Positions 9,371 through 20,220 of a DNA stretch of 64,000 nt are shown piece by piece. A program made the position numbers and the translations under genes. This DNA is from Eutreptiella sp. 'Long Island Sound 2002' (lineage: Eukaryota > Euglenozoa > Euglenophyceae > Eutreptiales > Eutreptiaceae). Location of the stretch: NCBI GenBank assembly GCA_964036045.1, contig OZ038381.1, forward strand, positions 145,709,596-145,773,595, given 5' to 3'. The notes beneath the pieces are model-generated. The model saw nothing but the letters and a program-made list of their open reading frames with translations. It did no database searches and was not told the origin of the DNA. Every line of letters starts with the position of its first letter. Position 1 is the first letter of the stretch.

Positions 9371-9729
9371 TGCTACACTCCACGTGCGCCTCGATTGCCT
9401 GGTAACCAAGAGCCCTTTGTTGCCCTCGACATGTCCACAATTCGTCCGAGAAACGGCCCAAAAAAGGCTAGAAATGGCCTAAATGTGCGCCATTTGTCTC
9501 AAACAGCCCCAAAACCAAGAATGGGCTTATCTTGGGCTGCGTGGCTCAAAACCAAATTCCGAGGGCACCTAGTCCACCCGTAAGCCCCCACTTTTTGTGG
9601 TTTCCAAGCCTCGGAATCGCCCAACGAGACGCCTAGACCCCCGTAGCAGTGGTCACTTGGTGGAGCCGGAGGGCAGCCCGGCCTACGCATGGTGGGGGCC
9701 AACGGGGGGTCCACCAAGGTCCCCGAGGC
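9371..9729. other. Spacer without recognisable gene
   Basis: Sequence between module R1 and the tandem array, with no named feature recognised. Confidence 0.35.
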
Positions 9730-10470
9730 GAAAAGAAGAGTTTTTCCAAAGTTGTTCCTAGACCACTTGTGATGCTCAAACAAGCCGGTTTTCAGCCCGC
9801 GGTGACGCGTTTTTGACCCATGGACAATCCCAAAATGCCTTGAAAATGGGCTGTTTCGGGACCACAAATGGATCAAAAATGGGTCAAAAACAAGTCAAAA
9901 GTGATCTGGGGCCACGTGGGATGCTCATTCAAATGTTTTTGGCCCATTTTGAGCTTGTGGTGACGCGTTTTGGCCCATGGAAAATGCCAAAATGCCTTGA
10001 AAATGGGCCGCTTTGGGAGCAAAAATGGCTCAAAAATGGGTCAAAAATGCGTTTTTCCAAAAGTGATCCTTGGGATGCTCAAACAAGTGTTTTTATTAAT
10101 TATTAATATTATTAATAGCCCATTTCGAGCCCGTGGTAACACGTTTTGAGCCATGGAAAATTTCTAAATGCCTTGAAAATGGCCCTTTTGAGACCAAAAA
10201 TGGGTCAAAAATGGGTCAAAAACACGTTCTTCCAAAATTGATCTTGGACCATGTGGGGTGCTCAAACAAGTGTTTTTAGCCAATTTTGAGCCAATGCTGC
10301 AGCTGACGTGTTTTGGCCCATGGAAAATCCCATAATGCCTTGAAAATGGGCCGTTTTGGGACCACAAATGGGTCAACAATGGGTCAAAAACGCATTTTTC
10401 CAAAAGTGATCCTAGACCATTTGGGGTGCACAAACAAGTGAAATGAGCCCATTTTGAGCCCATTTTGAGC
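9730..10470. repeat. Tandem array of a ~170-bp unit, about four copies
   Basis: The unit contains GACGCGTTTTGGCCCATGG, then ATGCCTTGAAAATGGGC, AATGGGTCAAAAATGGG and GATGCTCAAACAAGTG. Units begin near 9803, 9959, 10133 and 10304, a spacing of 156-174 bp. Copies differ by substitutions and small indels. No coding role is evident. Confidence 0.75.
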
Positions 10471-10544
10471 AAGTTTAGCCCCTTCCGCCACTTGTATGCA
10501 CCAAGTTGTACACTTCGCAGGTACCTTAGAATTGTATGGTGGAG

Positions 10545-10640
10545 TCACCTAGAGTTGGGGAGAGGGGTGTAGATTAGAGGATATATATTACTACACCCCT
10601 ATCCCCTTAAATCTCGCTAAAAAGCAAGCAACAAGCAACA
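10545..10640. repeat. Third copy of the foldback element terminus
   Basis: ACTACACCCCTATCCCCTTAAATC and the following GCAAGCAACAAGC run match, inverted, the segment at 8685-8745. The pair could define a composite unit of about 2 kb (8690-10640) that encloses module R1 and the 170-bp array. Confidence 0.5.
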
Positions 10641-10990
10641 AGTTCCATGCACGTTTCCAACGTTATTCGCTCTTAGATGCCTCATGCCGCAAAGGTTCTT
10701 TGTCACTTGCAAGGTAAATTTGGGAACTTTACCCCTTAGGTCTTCGCAATATTCCACACAAAAGCATAAGGACATTAAGACACCCTTGAATTGTGGCCAG
10801 AAAATTGCATTCTTTCCGGTAAAGAGCTTTATTGTCCTCCGTCAAGCACACATTCCAAAGTGTGATTGTTGGTTACGATGATGTTCATGATATAAAATTG
10901 GAAAACTTCATCACTTTGCGCCGTTGGTTGATGAACGAAGTGAAGCTTTTTGCGAGGAGTTGCGTGCTTTCTCACTTGAGTGTAACTTCT
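10641..10990. other. Spacer without recognisable gene
   Basis: Short open frames only, none resembling a known family. Confidence 0.35.
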
Positions 10991-11405
10991 TAGGGCCTTT
11001 GATTGCCACATGCTCCCAAAGGACATCCATGGTTTGTCTCAAACTTGTGCAACGTCATGCCTCAGTCATTCTATGCGGTGACGAAGGCACTTGCGAGGAC
11101 ACCCGGTGGTTGAAAGAACCATTCGTCGCCGAGTTATGTTTCGTCGTCAATCTACTCGAGGAACAATCTACTCGAGGAACAAAGCAAAGTACTTGGACGT
11201 TGGTTGTAATCTGCGTTCTAAGGTTTACACCAATATGGGGCTACATGCACATCCCAACGGAAAGAGGAAAAGATGACACTGAAACCATGTTCTTCTTTGC
11301 ACTTGCGTGCTCCTAACTTGCCACGAGGTGTGACAAAACTCACCGCGTGCGACACAAAGATGCATGTCCAGTTTGCAATAGAGGCCTTACAATGCGTGAT
11401 ACCAT
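10991..11405 (+). repeat. Inverted-repeat arm, left
   Basis: It matches the minus strand of 13555-13975 over about 415 bp, from AGGGCCTTTGATTGCCACATG to TACAATGCGTGATACCAT. I judge the identity high but clearly below that of the 2391/5790 pair. Both arms could encode a peptide ending MGLHAHPNGKRKR, but no intact gene spans either arm. Confidence 0.75.
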
Positions 11406-12355
11406 GGCGATGTTCCGGGCCCGGTAGCTCGGAAAATGTGCAGTAGGCATTTGTCCGAATTGACGAATACTAATGGCCTTCCCATACCTGTCCTTTTTCA
11501 TTATCCTTGCTTTCCAACAATGTGGCCCAAAATACCATGAGTTATATTTCAAATTTTGGATGGTACTTGTAGTAAAGCAAGCACGCATAGGGATGACAGG
11601 CAAGTGCATAGGATAGGCTTGAGGTGCCAATACGACATGTCGCGCACTAAAACCATGTAAGTAACAAGGCAACAACAGGTAGGCAACAACAATAGTAATA
11701 CGCTTTAAGTGCTTTCAGAGCGGGTCGCAGGCAAAACTAGTTTTCCCCAATTCAAGTAGGGGAGGTAGCGGACAACCCAACATATTAATAATGCAAGCGG
11801 TAGCACGCACCACTTTCAGTTTGCAACGCACCACCCACAATAGACGGCTCGGATGGCATTCACTACAACTAAGGAACGACGCTCAAAGCGAAGCACAAAG
11901 GAGATGGTGAACGGTCCAAGTGCCCCCCAATGGTGACACATTGCGTAACTTCCAAATCACTCTACGGATTCCATGCACGTGTGACCCATGTGCAGTACCA
12001 TTTGGCTACTTACCGAGACCATGCAATGTATGCATGACCACAACACACACATTGCAATTTTAAGATGCCCGATGCCAGGCAACATCATCCACATACACCA
12101 ATCAACTGCACCCCGTGTGGGTTGGCACTGTGCTCCCAGCAACCAAAGCTCGCGGCCAAAGGAATGGATTTTCCGTCACAAACGGGCAGCTTGGCCAGTA
12201 CCAGAGCCTTGGGCAAGCATTCTTTGACAAGAGTGACAAAAAAAGCAACGCTTCCAAAGTCTTCTTTGACAATCAAAAAGTGTTGGCAAACTATCAAAAA
12301 TCATCACTGGAACGTAGGCGGAAACTTTGATGCCCAGCCAGCCTGCACCTAAGTT
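11406..12355. other. Inter-arm region with no recognised gene
   Basis: Short frames only. A 12115-12330 plus-strand frame is lysine- and glutamine-rich and could be the remnant 5' part of the neighbouring PHD-family gene, but I see no clear motif match. Confidence 0.3.
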
Positions 12356-12492
12356 AAAAACGGGTTAATAGCCCGTTTTATTTGGCTGAAAAACGGGTTA
12401 ACCTGTCCACAGTTTTGGCAGGATTTAACCCGTTTTCCTCAATGAAAACGGGCTATTAACCCGTTTTTCTAGAAAGAAACGGGTTAACCCCA
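12356..12492. repeat. Hairpin cluster (ACGGG...CCCGT), left of the PHD-family gene
   Basis: Repeated inverted units with stem AAAACGGG/CCCGTTTT and loop CTATTAA or TTAATAG (core ACGGGCTATTAACCCGT). Neighbouring units are themselves in inverted order. The cluster ends a few bases before the ATG at 12499. Confidence 0.8.
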
Positions 12493-12498
12493 AATTTT

Positions 12499-13041
12499 AT
12501 GGGCTTATGGGTGGAGGCCCCTCCTCACCCTGCTCCCGTGGCCGATTTGAGCCGTGAACCGGTGGAGGCTCCTCCTCACCCTGCTCCCGTGGCCGATTCG
12601 AGCCCTGCAAAGCTTAGTGTGACATCCTCCCAATCAGGTGGCTCTGTTGACTTGCTTGCTGGTGGTAGAAGTGAGTCTAGTGAGTCGGTGTGGGACTATG
12701 ACGAGCGACCCTTGACACAGGTGTCCCTGAAGCGCTCTTTGGAGGATAGTCGCCAAGAGTATAGGGATGCACCTCCCACCGCAGCTAATGCTCCCATTTC
12801 CCAAGATCTCTCGGATATGCCTTTCCAAAAGATGCGGCGACCAAAGTGTCCGCCTGCGGTTAGGCAAGTGGCATCCGAGTTCATTTGTCATAAGTGCTCC
12901 CGAGAGATCAATGTGTGGTGTCCTTTGCGACGGCAGCATGATGTCTTTTGTGTGATGTGTAATGCTCCGTACCATGAAGCTTGCATGGGCGAGGGTGCCA
13001 AAGATGGCTCCATGCGTGGCCCTTGTTGCCCCAAGGAGTAG
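12499..13041 (+). CDS. PHD-like zinc-finger protein (family of 6399-7233)
   Basis: A 180-codon ATG frame with no internal stop. The N-terminus has two near-identical PP(H)PAPVAD-type repeats (residues ~6-35). A Ser/Gly-rich acidic middle follows, then QEYRDAPPTAANAP (~85-98), which matches the EYRDAAFAAP block of the TIR-element genes. The C-terminus (~128-180) is a PHD-like finger: CHKC, CVMC, YHEAC, then GPCC. The last metal-ligand pair is compressed (CC where CxxC is expected), so folding may be altered. Hairpin clusters flank the gene on both sides and a larger inverted repeat flanks the whole, as for its relatives. The protein may be only the C-terminal part of a longer ancestor. Confidence 0.55.
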   Translation: MGLWVEAPPHPAPVADLSREPVEAPPHPAPVADSSPAKLSVTSSQSGGSVDLLAGGRSESSESVWDYDERPLTQVSLKRSLEDSRQEYRDAPPTAANAPISQDLSDMPFQKMRRPKCPPAVRQVASEFICHKCSREINVWCPLRRQHDVFCVMCNAPYHEACMGEGAKDGSMRGPCCPKE

Positions 13042-13361
13042 ATCATAATTATTGTGCACTATTATTAATAATGTACACTCGGATTCGAAGGACAAATCAA
13101 AACAAACTAACATTATACTATTATACTATTATACTATTATAAACGCTAATGAAAGGTGACCACTCGAAACTATCCTGTCTCGTGTATGTACAGTGGAGGC
13201 GTTTTTCCCCATGCCAGTGGTAGGGTTTTTTATCACGTCATCCAACATTTCACATGCGGTACTTTCGTTTTTTCCTTGCCTCTCCTCCATGTGTCAACTG
13301 GAACCTGCACCGGTCGCCGGGAGGTTTGCACAAGTGTCCCAAGAACCTAACGTCGGTCTGG
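13042..13361. other. 3' flank of the PHD-family gene
   Basis: AT-rich sequence with a short TATACTATTA repeat near 13110-13140. No further gene is recognised. Confidence 0.4.
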
Positions 13362-13530
13362 TTAACCCGTTTTTCAGCCAAATAAAACGGGCTATAATAA
13401 CCCGTTTTTAGGAAAAACGGGCTATTAACCCGTTTTCCTCAATGAAAACGGGCTAAGGTGCTTACGCACCTTTTACAGCCCGTTTTCATTGAGGAAAACG
13501 GGTTAATAGCCCGTTTTCATAATAAAAATC
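13362..13530. repeat. Hairpin cluster (ACGGG...CCCGT), right of the PHD-family gene
   Basis: Same hairpin family as 12356-12492, with at least four units. A central palindrome (AAGGTGCTTACGCACCTT) is flanked by mirror-image copies of GAAAACGGG units. The cluster lies immediately inside the right inverted-repeat arm. Confidence 0.8.
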
Positions 13531-13554
13531 ACCAATAAGTGGTGGTAGTAATGG

Positions 13555-13975
13555 TATCACGCATTGTAAGCACTCTATTGCAACCTTGGGATGCATCGTG
13601 GTGCCTCGCGGGGCTTAGGTTTGGGACACGTCCTGGCAAGTTACGTATACGCAAGTCTCAAAAAGAACGTGGTTTCAGTGCCATCTTTTCCTTTTTCCAT
13701 TGGGATGTGCATGAAGCCCCATATTGATGTAAACCTTAGAACGCCGATTGCATCCAACTTCCAAGTACTTTGCTTTGTTCCTCGAGTAGATTGTTCCCCG
13801 AGTAAATTGACGACCAAACACATGTTGATGACTCGGCGACGAATGGTTCCTTCAACCACCGGGTGTTCTCCAGAGTTCCTTGGTTGCTGAATGAAACGAC
13901 CGAAGCATGACGTTGCACAAGTTTGAGACAAACCATGGATGTCCCTTGGGAGCATGTGGCAATCAAAGGCCCTGG
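13555..13975 (-). repeat. Inverted-repeat arm, right
   Basis: Counterpart of 10991-11405. Together the arms enclose about 2.1 kb containing the PHD-family gene and its hairpin clusters. Confidence 0.75.
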
Positions 13976-16900
13976 AAGAAAGGCATAACAAGAACTACAC
14001 CAAGGAAAAGGAAGGTTGGAAGTGGGGTTGGTGGGGGGGCCGCAGAGGGATATGTGGGGCTACATGACCACCTATCGGACTATGCAACCCCTATAGCAAC
14101 CCGTTGGGCACCCTTTGACCACCCAAACACTTCAAGTGGGCATGGTACGCGCACAAGCAAAGCGGTGCAATCGAGCCAAAGTTGGGTTAACGTGTTAAGC
14201 TAAAATGACCAGTTATTGTTACAATGAGGCCAACGATTTAGCGATGGGCCTGGCGCCTGCAAGTACTGCTGGATGGTAAATTTGAAAAGTGAGGTAGATC
14301 AACAGTGAAAGCTGTGATTTTACATCTATCCTTACTTGCAATTCATTAATGGTTGGCTTTCTGCCGGGCACCGGAATGGCACTGGATTTAGCGCGGTGAC
14401 CAGTCCCGAGCCAGGCAAGAAAAGGTGTTTTACGCTGTTCTTAAGGATTTCATCAAAACATTTTGCCTGCCAGGTGCCCTTCAAACATCATGGCTGCTAT
14501 GCAAACATTTAGATGCGGGGGGCGACGGGTCGTGCAAAGGCTGGCTCATGGAGGTCACCTCAACGGAGCGAAGGAGGCCTCGACGGCCTCAGCAGCAGCC
14601 AAGCAAGCCAAGGAAACGAAAGGTGGAGAAGACGAAAAATCTGCATCTCTGCCCTCCTGACATCCTACACCAAGTCGGGGGGTATTGTAAGTATGTATCA
14701 GTGTACTGCATGTAAGTAAAATGGCTGCAGATAACGTGTGAAATATGCAGTGAACATACGTAAAGTGGCATGAGAACTGCCATGGTACACCAGCTGCACC
14801 AACTCGAAAAAATACCTCACAAAAAGTGTCTTGTCCCACACAAAAATGACACGAAAATACAACTCTGTGGAATCCTTGAAACCGAAGTCGGGAGCTTTGA
14901 TGTCGGTGCTGAAGGTGCTTGTAGAAAGATGGTACTGTTTGGGCGTCATCGGGGGACATTGGCTGTCCAAGGGACAAATGCAGTGAGGGTAGACAAAAAT
15001 ACAGTATCTACAAAGATACTTCTTTGATTCTAACTGTCACTCAACATGCACAATCCTTCAGCCAATCCAGACTGCAATCGCCGCACCTGACGTGCACGCC
15101 AAGACGATGGCGGGAAAAACTCTCTACCGAAAATCAGTAGGGGGGTAATCTCAAGAGGTGCCAAATCCAAGGGCGGGCCAACCAAGGCGTGGCCGTGGCT
15201 CAAGGGCAAAAGTGGTCGTAACCCTGGCAACTCTGTTCGCACCTCACGAGCCTTACATACTGCGGATGACGGCGCCAGCAGTCACCATATGCCCCGCTTA
15301 CAATCTAAGCTCAAAGGTCGACGGGAGGTAGAGATGTCCCTGGATGTCTAAAACTTCAGTGCCCCCTTCCGTCTTGCGCCCGGACTGCGTCGCCTTATCT
15401 GCTGTCGGGTGCTGAGTTATTGGGGCGATCCGGCCTCCACACCTCGCGTCACCATCGGCGATAACTTGTCGACTGGGGCATGCAGCCAGAGCCGCCAAAT
15501 AACCCTAAAAAACTGATATAAACCACAAAACTTCAAGCAAATGAATTCACGGCGGAATTTCACTTTCACGGGGCGCCCCGGCAACCGTTACAGCCGAGTC
15601 AGTATGGGTAGGCGGCGGATACCATACTTTGGGGTTGGCGTAAGAGATATTTACCATGTCTAGTCACATCCAAAAAATTTGGCACCAGGATACCGCCAAA
15701 AGTCAACCTAAAAGGCCGGACAGCTCACCTCCCTTGACGGAGGCACAAAAGACATCGCATCCGAACTTGATCCCATTAGATCTAAGCGGCCGAAGCGGTC
15801 ATCAAAAAGCGATCAGCTCCCGAGAATAACGCGGCCGAAAAGGGACACACCCAACAGCTCGCGCAAAGAAAAAACAGTCACAACAGCCACAGGAGCTGAA
15901 GTGAGCACCGCATTGAACAGCCGAAACAACCGTTTCGAATTGACGTGAAGAAAACCCGTTAGGGGGAGAAGAAAAGGTAGATTTGCTTGTGTTTTCTGAT
16001 AGGCAAAGGGCCCTGCCCAGTGAACTCAAAGGTCTAATGGGACTGGCTAGCCATCGCTGGCTTTCCCCACAATTTTTTCCCACCCACCCTGAATCTAACC
16101 GGAGTGCTAAACTCACCACACCCACAACGCTGCCCAAACGTAGCCTCGAAAGGCTCCAGAGAAAAACTGATATTGACGGACACTCTCCTCACACGCTTGC
16201 CGACAGTCGTTCCAAAGACTTGGAACTCTAGGGGTGGTGCAAGTGGCGAGTTACGGGCTGTGGTTGCCTATCATGGGGAGGTGTCGCCATGCGGCAAGCC
16301 CTAGTCTAGGACTGGCGCACCCCAGGCAGGTGGGGGGGTGGGTTGGGGCGAGGCGAAACGAGGGACGGGATCCCGCCCAAAGATTGTCGGGCTGCATCAA
16401 AGGCATGTGGATCACGTCAACGGTCTCGTTCAGCTGCATGGTTAGGGGCGGCGGGAAAGGAAACCCTGAGGCGCACATCTCGGTCATGAAGAACAAGTCG
16501 ATGTTGGACCGTTTGGGGGTGACTATCTTCATGGCGGTAGTTGCGGGGTGCTTGCTGTTCCCAGACGATGCGTGGATGGGGGATGACTTTCCCATAAGGC
16601 TCGTCGGGGGTAGACTTCCCCGGGACGGAGGTGATGGAGGTGTTAACTTCCCCTTTGACGTTGGTGGCTAGGCCGCATGTTTGAGTCGACGGCCTCCTTT
16701 GGGGTTGGCCCTGGGCCCTAAGGGCATGAGGGCCCTCGGATTCTCGGACGTCTCGATATCGTCGTTCTGCCCTGCTGTCCACGGCCTTCTCCTCTGGATG
16801 CTGTGCAGCTGGTGCCGCGCAGTGCCACTCAATGCCACGGGGGAAAGGGTCGAGCACGTACACGGGGTTGTGCATGCTCGCCTACCTACACCACACACTC

Positions 16901-17792
16901 AGGTTAGGGAGAAGAGAGTTAAATGTACCTACCTCATATAGCGGGGGTCTCACTCTAGGCTTCACACTCCTGAACGAGGGCCAACCCGCTCATGGTTAGA
17001 GATAAAATAGAAAAAATGAATCTCTCGCGGAATCACTGAGGAGAGAGAATGGAGGAACTAAAATTCCTAAAGTCTAAAAGTTCACAATGGCAGAGACACC
17101 GTCGGCTCAAGGTGGGGTTGAACGAGCGGAGGTGCATGGGCATTTTTGGGGTATGGGGGGTGACCGCCTACCACTGGTTTCCCCCACTAAATCCTTTGAC
17201 AGACGGGTGGTGGGTCATGTATATGTGGTGGGTTTCCGCTCGTAAGCCCAGTAAACGGGTGGGGGTAACCACAAGGGGAAATGGAAATTATACAATGTGA
17301 GAGGGGCAAGAGAATGGAAGGGGGTGGTGTCGATACCCTACTTATGTAAGAGTACAGTGGGGTGGCGTGATACCCTGGTTGGGGTTTAGGGTGTTGTAGC
17401 CCATTGCCGTGGGTCACCCATAAAGCACAATCCAAAATTCAGCCCACAAATGAGTGTATCAAAGCACTCACTAACGAAATGGTAACCCCGAAGGAGAAAA
17501 ATGAAAGACAAACTTGGAAAGGTCAACCTTGAGTCCGAATTTTTCATGGCTCTCGCTCCTTGGGCTGCAAAATGTTGAATGACTTTCCTTGGGTGAGGGC
17601 TTTCTCTCTCCAAAGGAGAGTTGAGTGGGTGTCTCTACCCTCAGAATTCCTTGCCGAGGAGGAGGGGGGTTGGGGGGCGTTTGGCTGGATATGGGGGGAA
17701 CGAGGGGTAATGTTTGTGATGGAGAAATGAGAACTTTCTGTGGGTGTTCATTGAGAGTGGCAAGTGTCCACTCACCCACTGATACCTACTAA
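13976..17792. other. Region with no recognised gene
   Basis: None of the open frames shows a known domain. A frame near 14550-14715 encodes a short basic stretch (RRRPRRPQQQPSKPRKRK) that could be chance. The frames at 16234-16671 (plus) and 16417-16875 (minus) overlap each other and neither is convincing. I see no LTRs, no long tandem repeats and no clear splice-linked exons. Confidence 0.4.
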
Positions 17793-18215
17793 TCCCAAAT
17801 TACATGTGACATGCCTGCAGCCGGGCCCGACATCGGAAGTGCCGGCGCTTGTCTGGTTACACAGCCCCACTGGGACACAACCCAGGGGCGGCACAACATG
17901 TGGCCGTGGCCGAAAAACCACAACAAGACAAGCGAGTGCCAGAATAAAATGGAAAATGTGGGTTAAGAGCAACTCCAAGGGGGAAGACATTGGGGTGCGC
18001 CACTACCGCATACTCCGACCCGAGCTACGAAGGTGATAGGGGGACTCTTGAAACCTAGGCCGTGTAGACTTAACGACTTCCCCAAGGCGAGAAGTACCAA
18101 GGGTCAAGGCCGCCTAGGAGCTTCACATGGTTTCTTTCCCCACTAAAACACAAGAACATGGCAAGAGAAGCCTAGAGGTAATGGCGCCACTATCCATATA
18201 TAGGCACTAAGGTTG
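17793..18215. repeat. Diverged direct repeat, copy 1
   Basis: It begins CCCAAATTAC and passes through GGCCGTGGCCGAAAAA, AATGTGGGTTAAGAGCAAC and CCTAGGCCGTGTAGACTTAA to AAGAGAAGCCTAGAG. It matches 19408-19985 in the same orientation. On the minus strand a TATA-like CTATATATGG is present in this copy. Confidence 0.7.
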
Positions 18216-19407
18216 GAAATGATGTCCGAAAATGAGAAATGCCGCAAATGAACATTCGCAAATGAGGTTGATTACCAGCCAAAATGACCTCAATCTGTAG
18301 AGATGGAGACAATCAACAAGGCAACTAAGACACTAGGCAAACTCAAACTCACGCAACAGCCAACATTAAGGCAAAAAGCCAAACCACTGACCATGGCAAG
18401 CAGCTGTTTTGCAGGACGGGCAGTTGGTTCAGCCGGATTCTGACCAGCAGCAGTATGTACAGGCAAATGGACCCTTAATTGCTATCAAAAAAAGGCGGAA
18501 AAGTTCACAAAACAGTGGCACAAAAGACCCAGAACACCTGCTAGCTTGCAGGGATGTAGTCTATGTGACTGCTATCTTGACCGAAGAAATTCGATCGTGT
18601 TCATTCCTGCTGAAAACTGCCCAAAAGGGTCAACCAGGCCTCCGAAAGCCAGCAACTGTGAATGGGACCCAAAATCAAGAGAATCTACAAGATGAGCAGC
18701 GGCGACGCATCTCCGGCTAGCCGGCGACAACGCCGACTTATCTATTATCTGTTGAGGGCGCTTGGCGCCGCCCGATGCATCAAGAATGGCCACAAAGGTG
18801 AAAAAAGACACAAACAGGCCAGATTAGTCTTATATTCCCTGAAAAACCTGGAATGTTGTCGATGATCAAGGGGACTGTGTTCCTCGACGCCCGCCGGCGC
18901 CGGACCACACCACGGACGCGTAGGCGTTGCTCCCAGGTCGCGAACAGCGCGTATAACTCACCGATGAGTGCGAAAACCCACTGCAGGTACCTTCTTGGAC
19001 CCGAAGAGGTGATTTGTATTGATGAAGGCCTCCGCAGGTGAATAGGTGCATTCCCACATCCCTGCACCTGCGGCCACAGAGCTGCCTCTGGCGTGCCAAG
19101 AAAGCACAGGCACAGCGGTGGAGATCATCAAACGGACCTGCTACCATGATACTAGGTCGATCATTTCCTTTGATCCCAAATACGCCAATCACCAAGGACA
19201 CGAAGAGCACCACACTGATGGGCTCCTCAGCTCTAGGCCCACAGGAGGTGAGAAAAATCTCCTGATCTGTGGGCCCTGGTTGACCCAATTACATGTGTAT
19301 GACAATGAAGGGAATAAATATGAATGATGCATAAATGCATGTAGAATAAGCATAGAAACACTATTGGTACAATGCTATCGTCCATAAATCATGGAATAGC
19401 CGAATGA
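18216..19407. other. Region between the direct repeats
   Basis: Frames at 18409-18720 (TTG start) and 18866-19288 (minus) show no recognisable domain. If the flanking repeats are LTRs, this would be the interior of a non-autonomous element, but I see no primer-binding site like the one used by the other elements here. Confidence 0.35.
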
Positions 19408-19985
19408 TCCCAAATTACCGAGACGTGGCTGCAGACGGGCCCGGCATCGGAATTCCCGGCAACAGGCACAGGCACAGGGCAATCATTGTACCATTGTGGT
19501 ATCCAAATGTGCATAACATGGAGTAATGAATGTGCACAAATGAGATTGAATATGCAACAATCAATACATTCATGTATCCGATGCGAACACGCGCTTTTCT
19601 GGTTACGCCCCCCCACTAAGACACAACCCAGCGGGGCACACCATGGGGCCGTGGCCGAAAAAACCACAACAAGACAAGCGACTGCCAAAAGAAAATAGAA
19701 AATGTGGGTTAAGAGCAACCCCAAGGGGGAAGCGAATGGGGTTACGCCACTACGGCATATTCCGGCCCAACCTACGAGGGAGATGGGGGGACTCCAGCAA
19801 CCTAGGCCGTGTAGACTTAAATACTTCCCCAAGGCGAGAGGTACCAAGGGGTGGAGGCCGCCTAGGAGCCTCAACTGGCTTCTCTCCCCACCAAAACACA
19901 AGAACAAGGGAAGAGAAGCCTAGAGCTAGTAGTGACTCTACTACCCATACAATGGCACAACACTCAGCAACCCCTCCACTTTTAA
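19408..19985. repeat. Diverged direct repeat, copy 2
   Basis: Second copy of 17793-18215, with an additional ~105-130 bp inserted near 19465-19590. Confidence 0.7.
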
Positions 19986-20220
19986 GCTGAAACTTAGGGG
20001 GTTGGCTGAAAATCAGAACTGATTTCTGAAAAGAAAAGCGAGATGCAGAAATGCATGATGCGATGATGCTGATCATGGCCTGTGGAGGGGGTTTTTTTCT
20101 GATGTCCCCACCAACCCAGCTCAGAACTCCCCAAAATCTCTGATTAGGGTGTCCGTCCATAGTTTTGGAACCAAAGAACAAGGCTGAGCTCCAAACTCCA
20201 CAAAACAGTGGATTTAGCTT
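19986..20220. other. Left flank of element 1
   Basis: No gene seen. The bases just before the LTR (GATTTAGCTT) do not match those after the 3' LTR (GGCACCCC), so no target duplication is recognised. Confidence 0.4.

Noticed and set aside
16234-16875. Overlapping frames on both strands as a possible host gene
   Set aside because: Neither has a recognisable motif and they compete for the same bases. There is no supporting splice or codon evidence.
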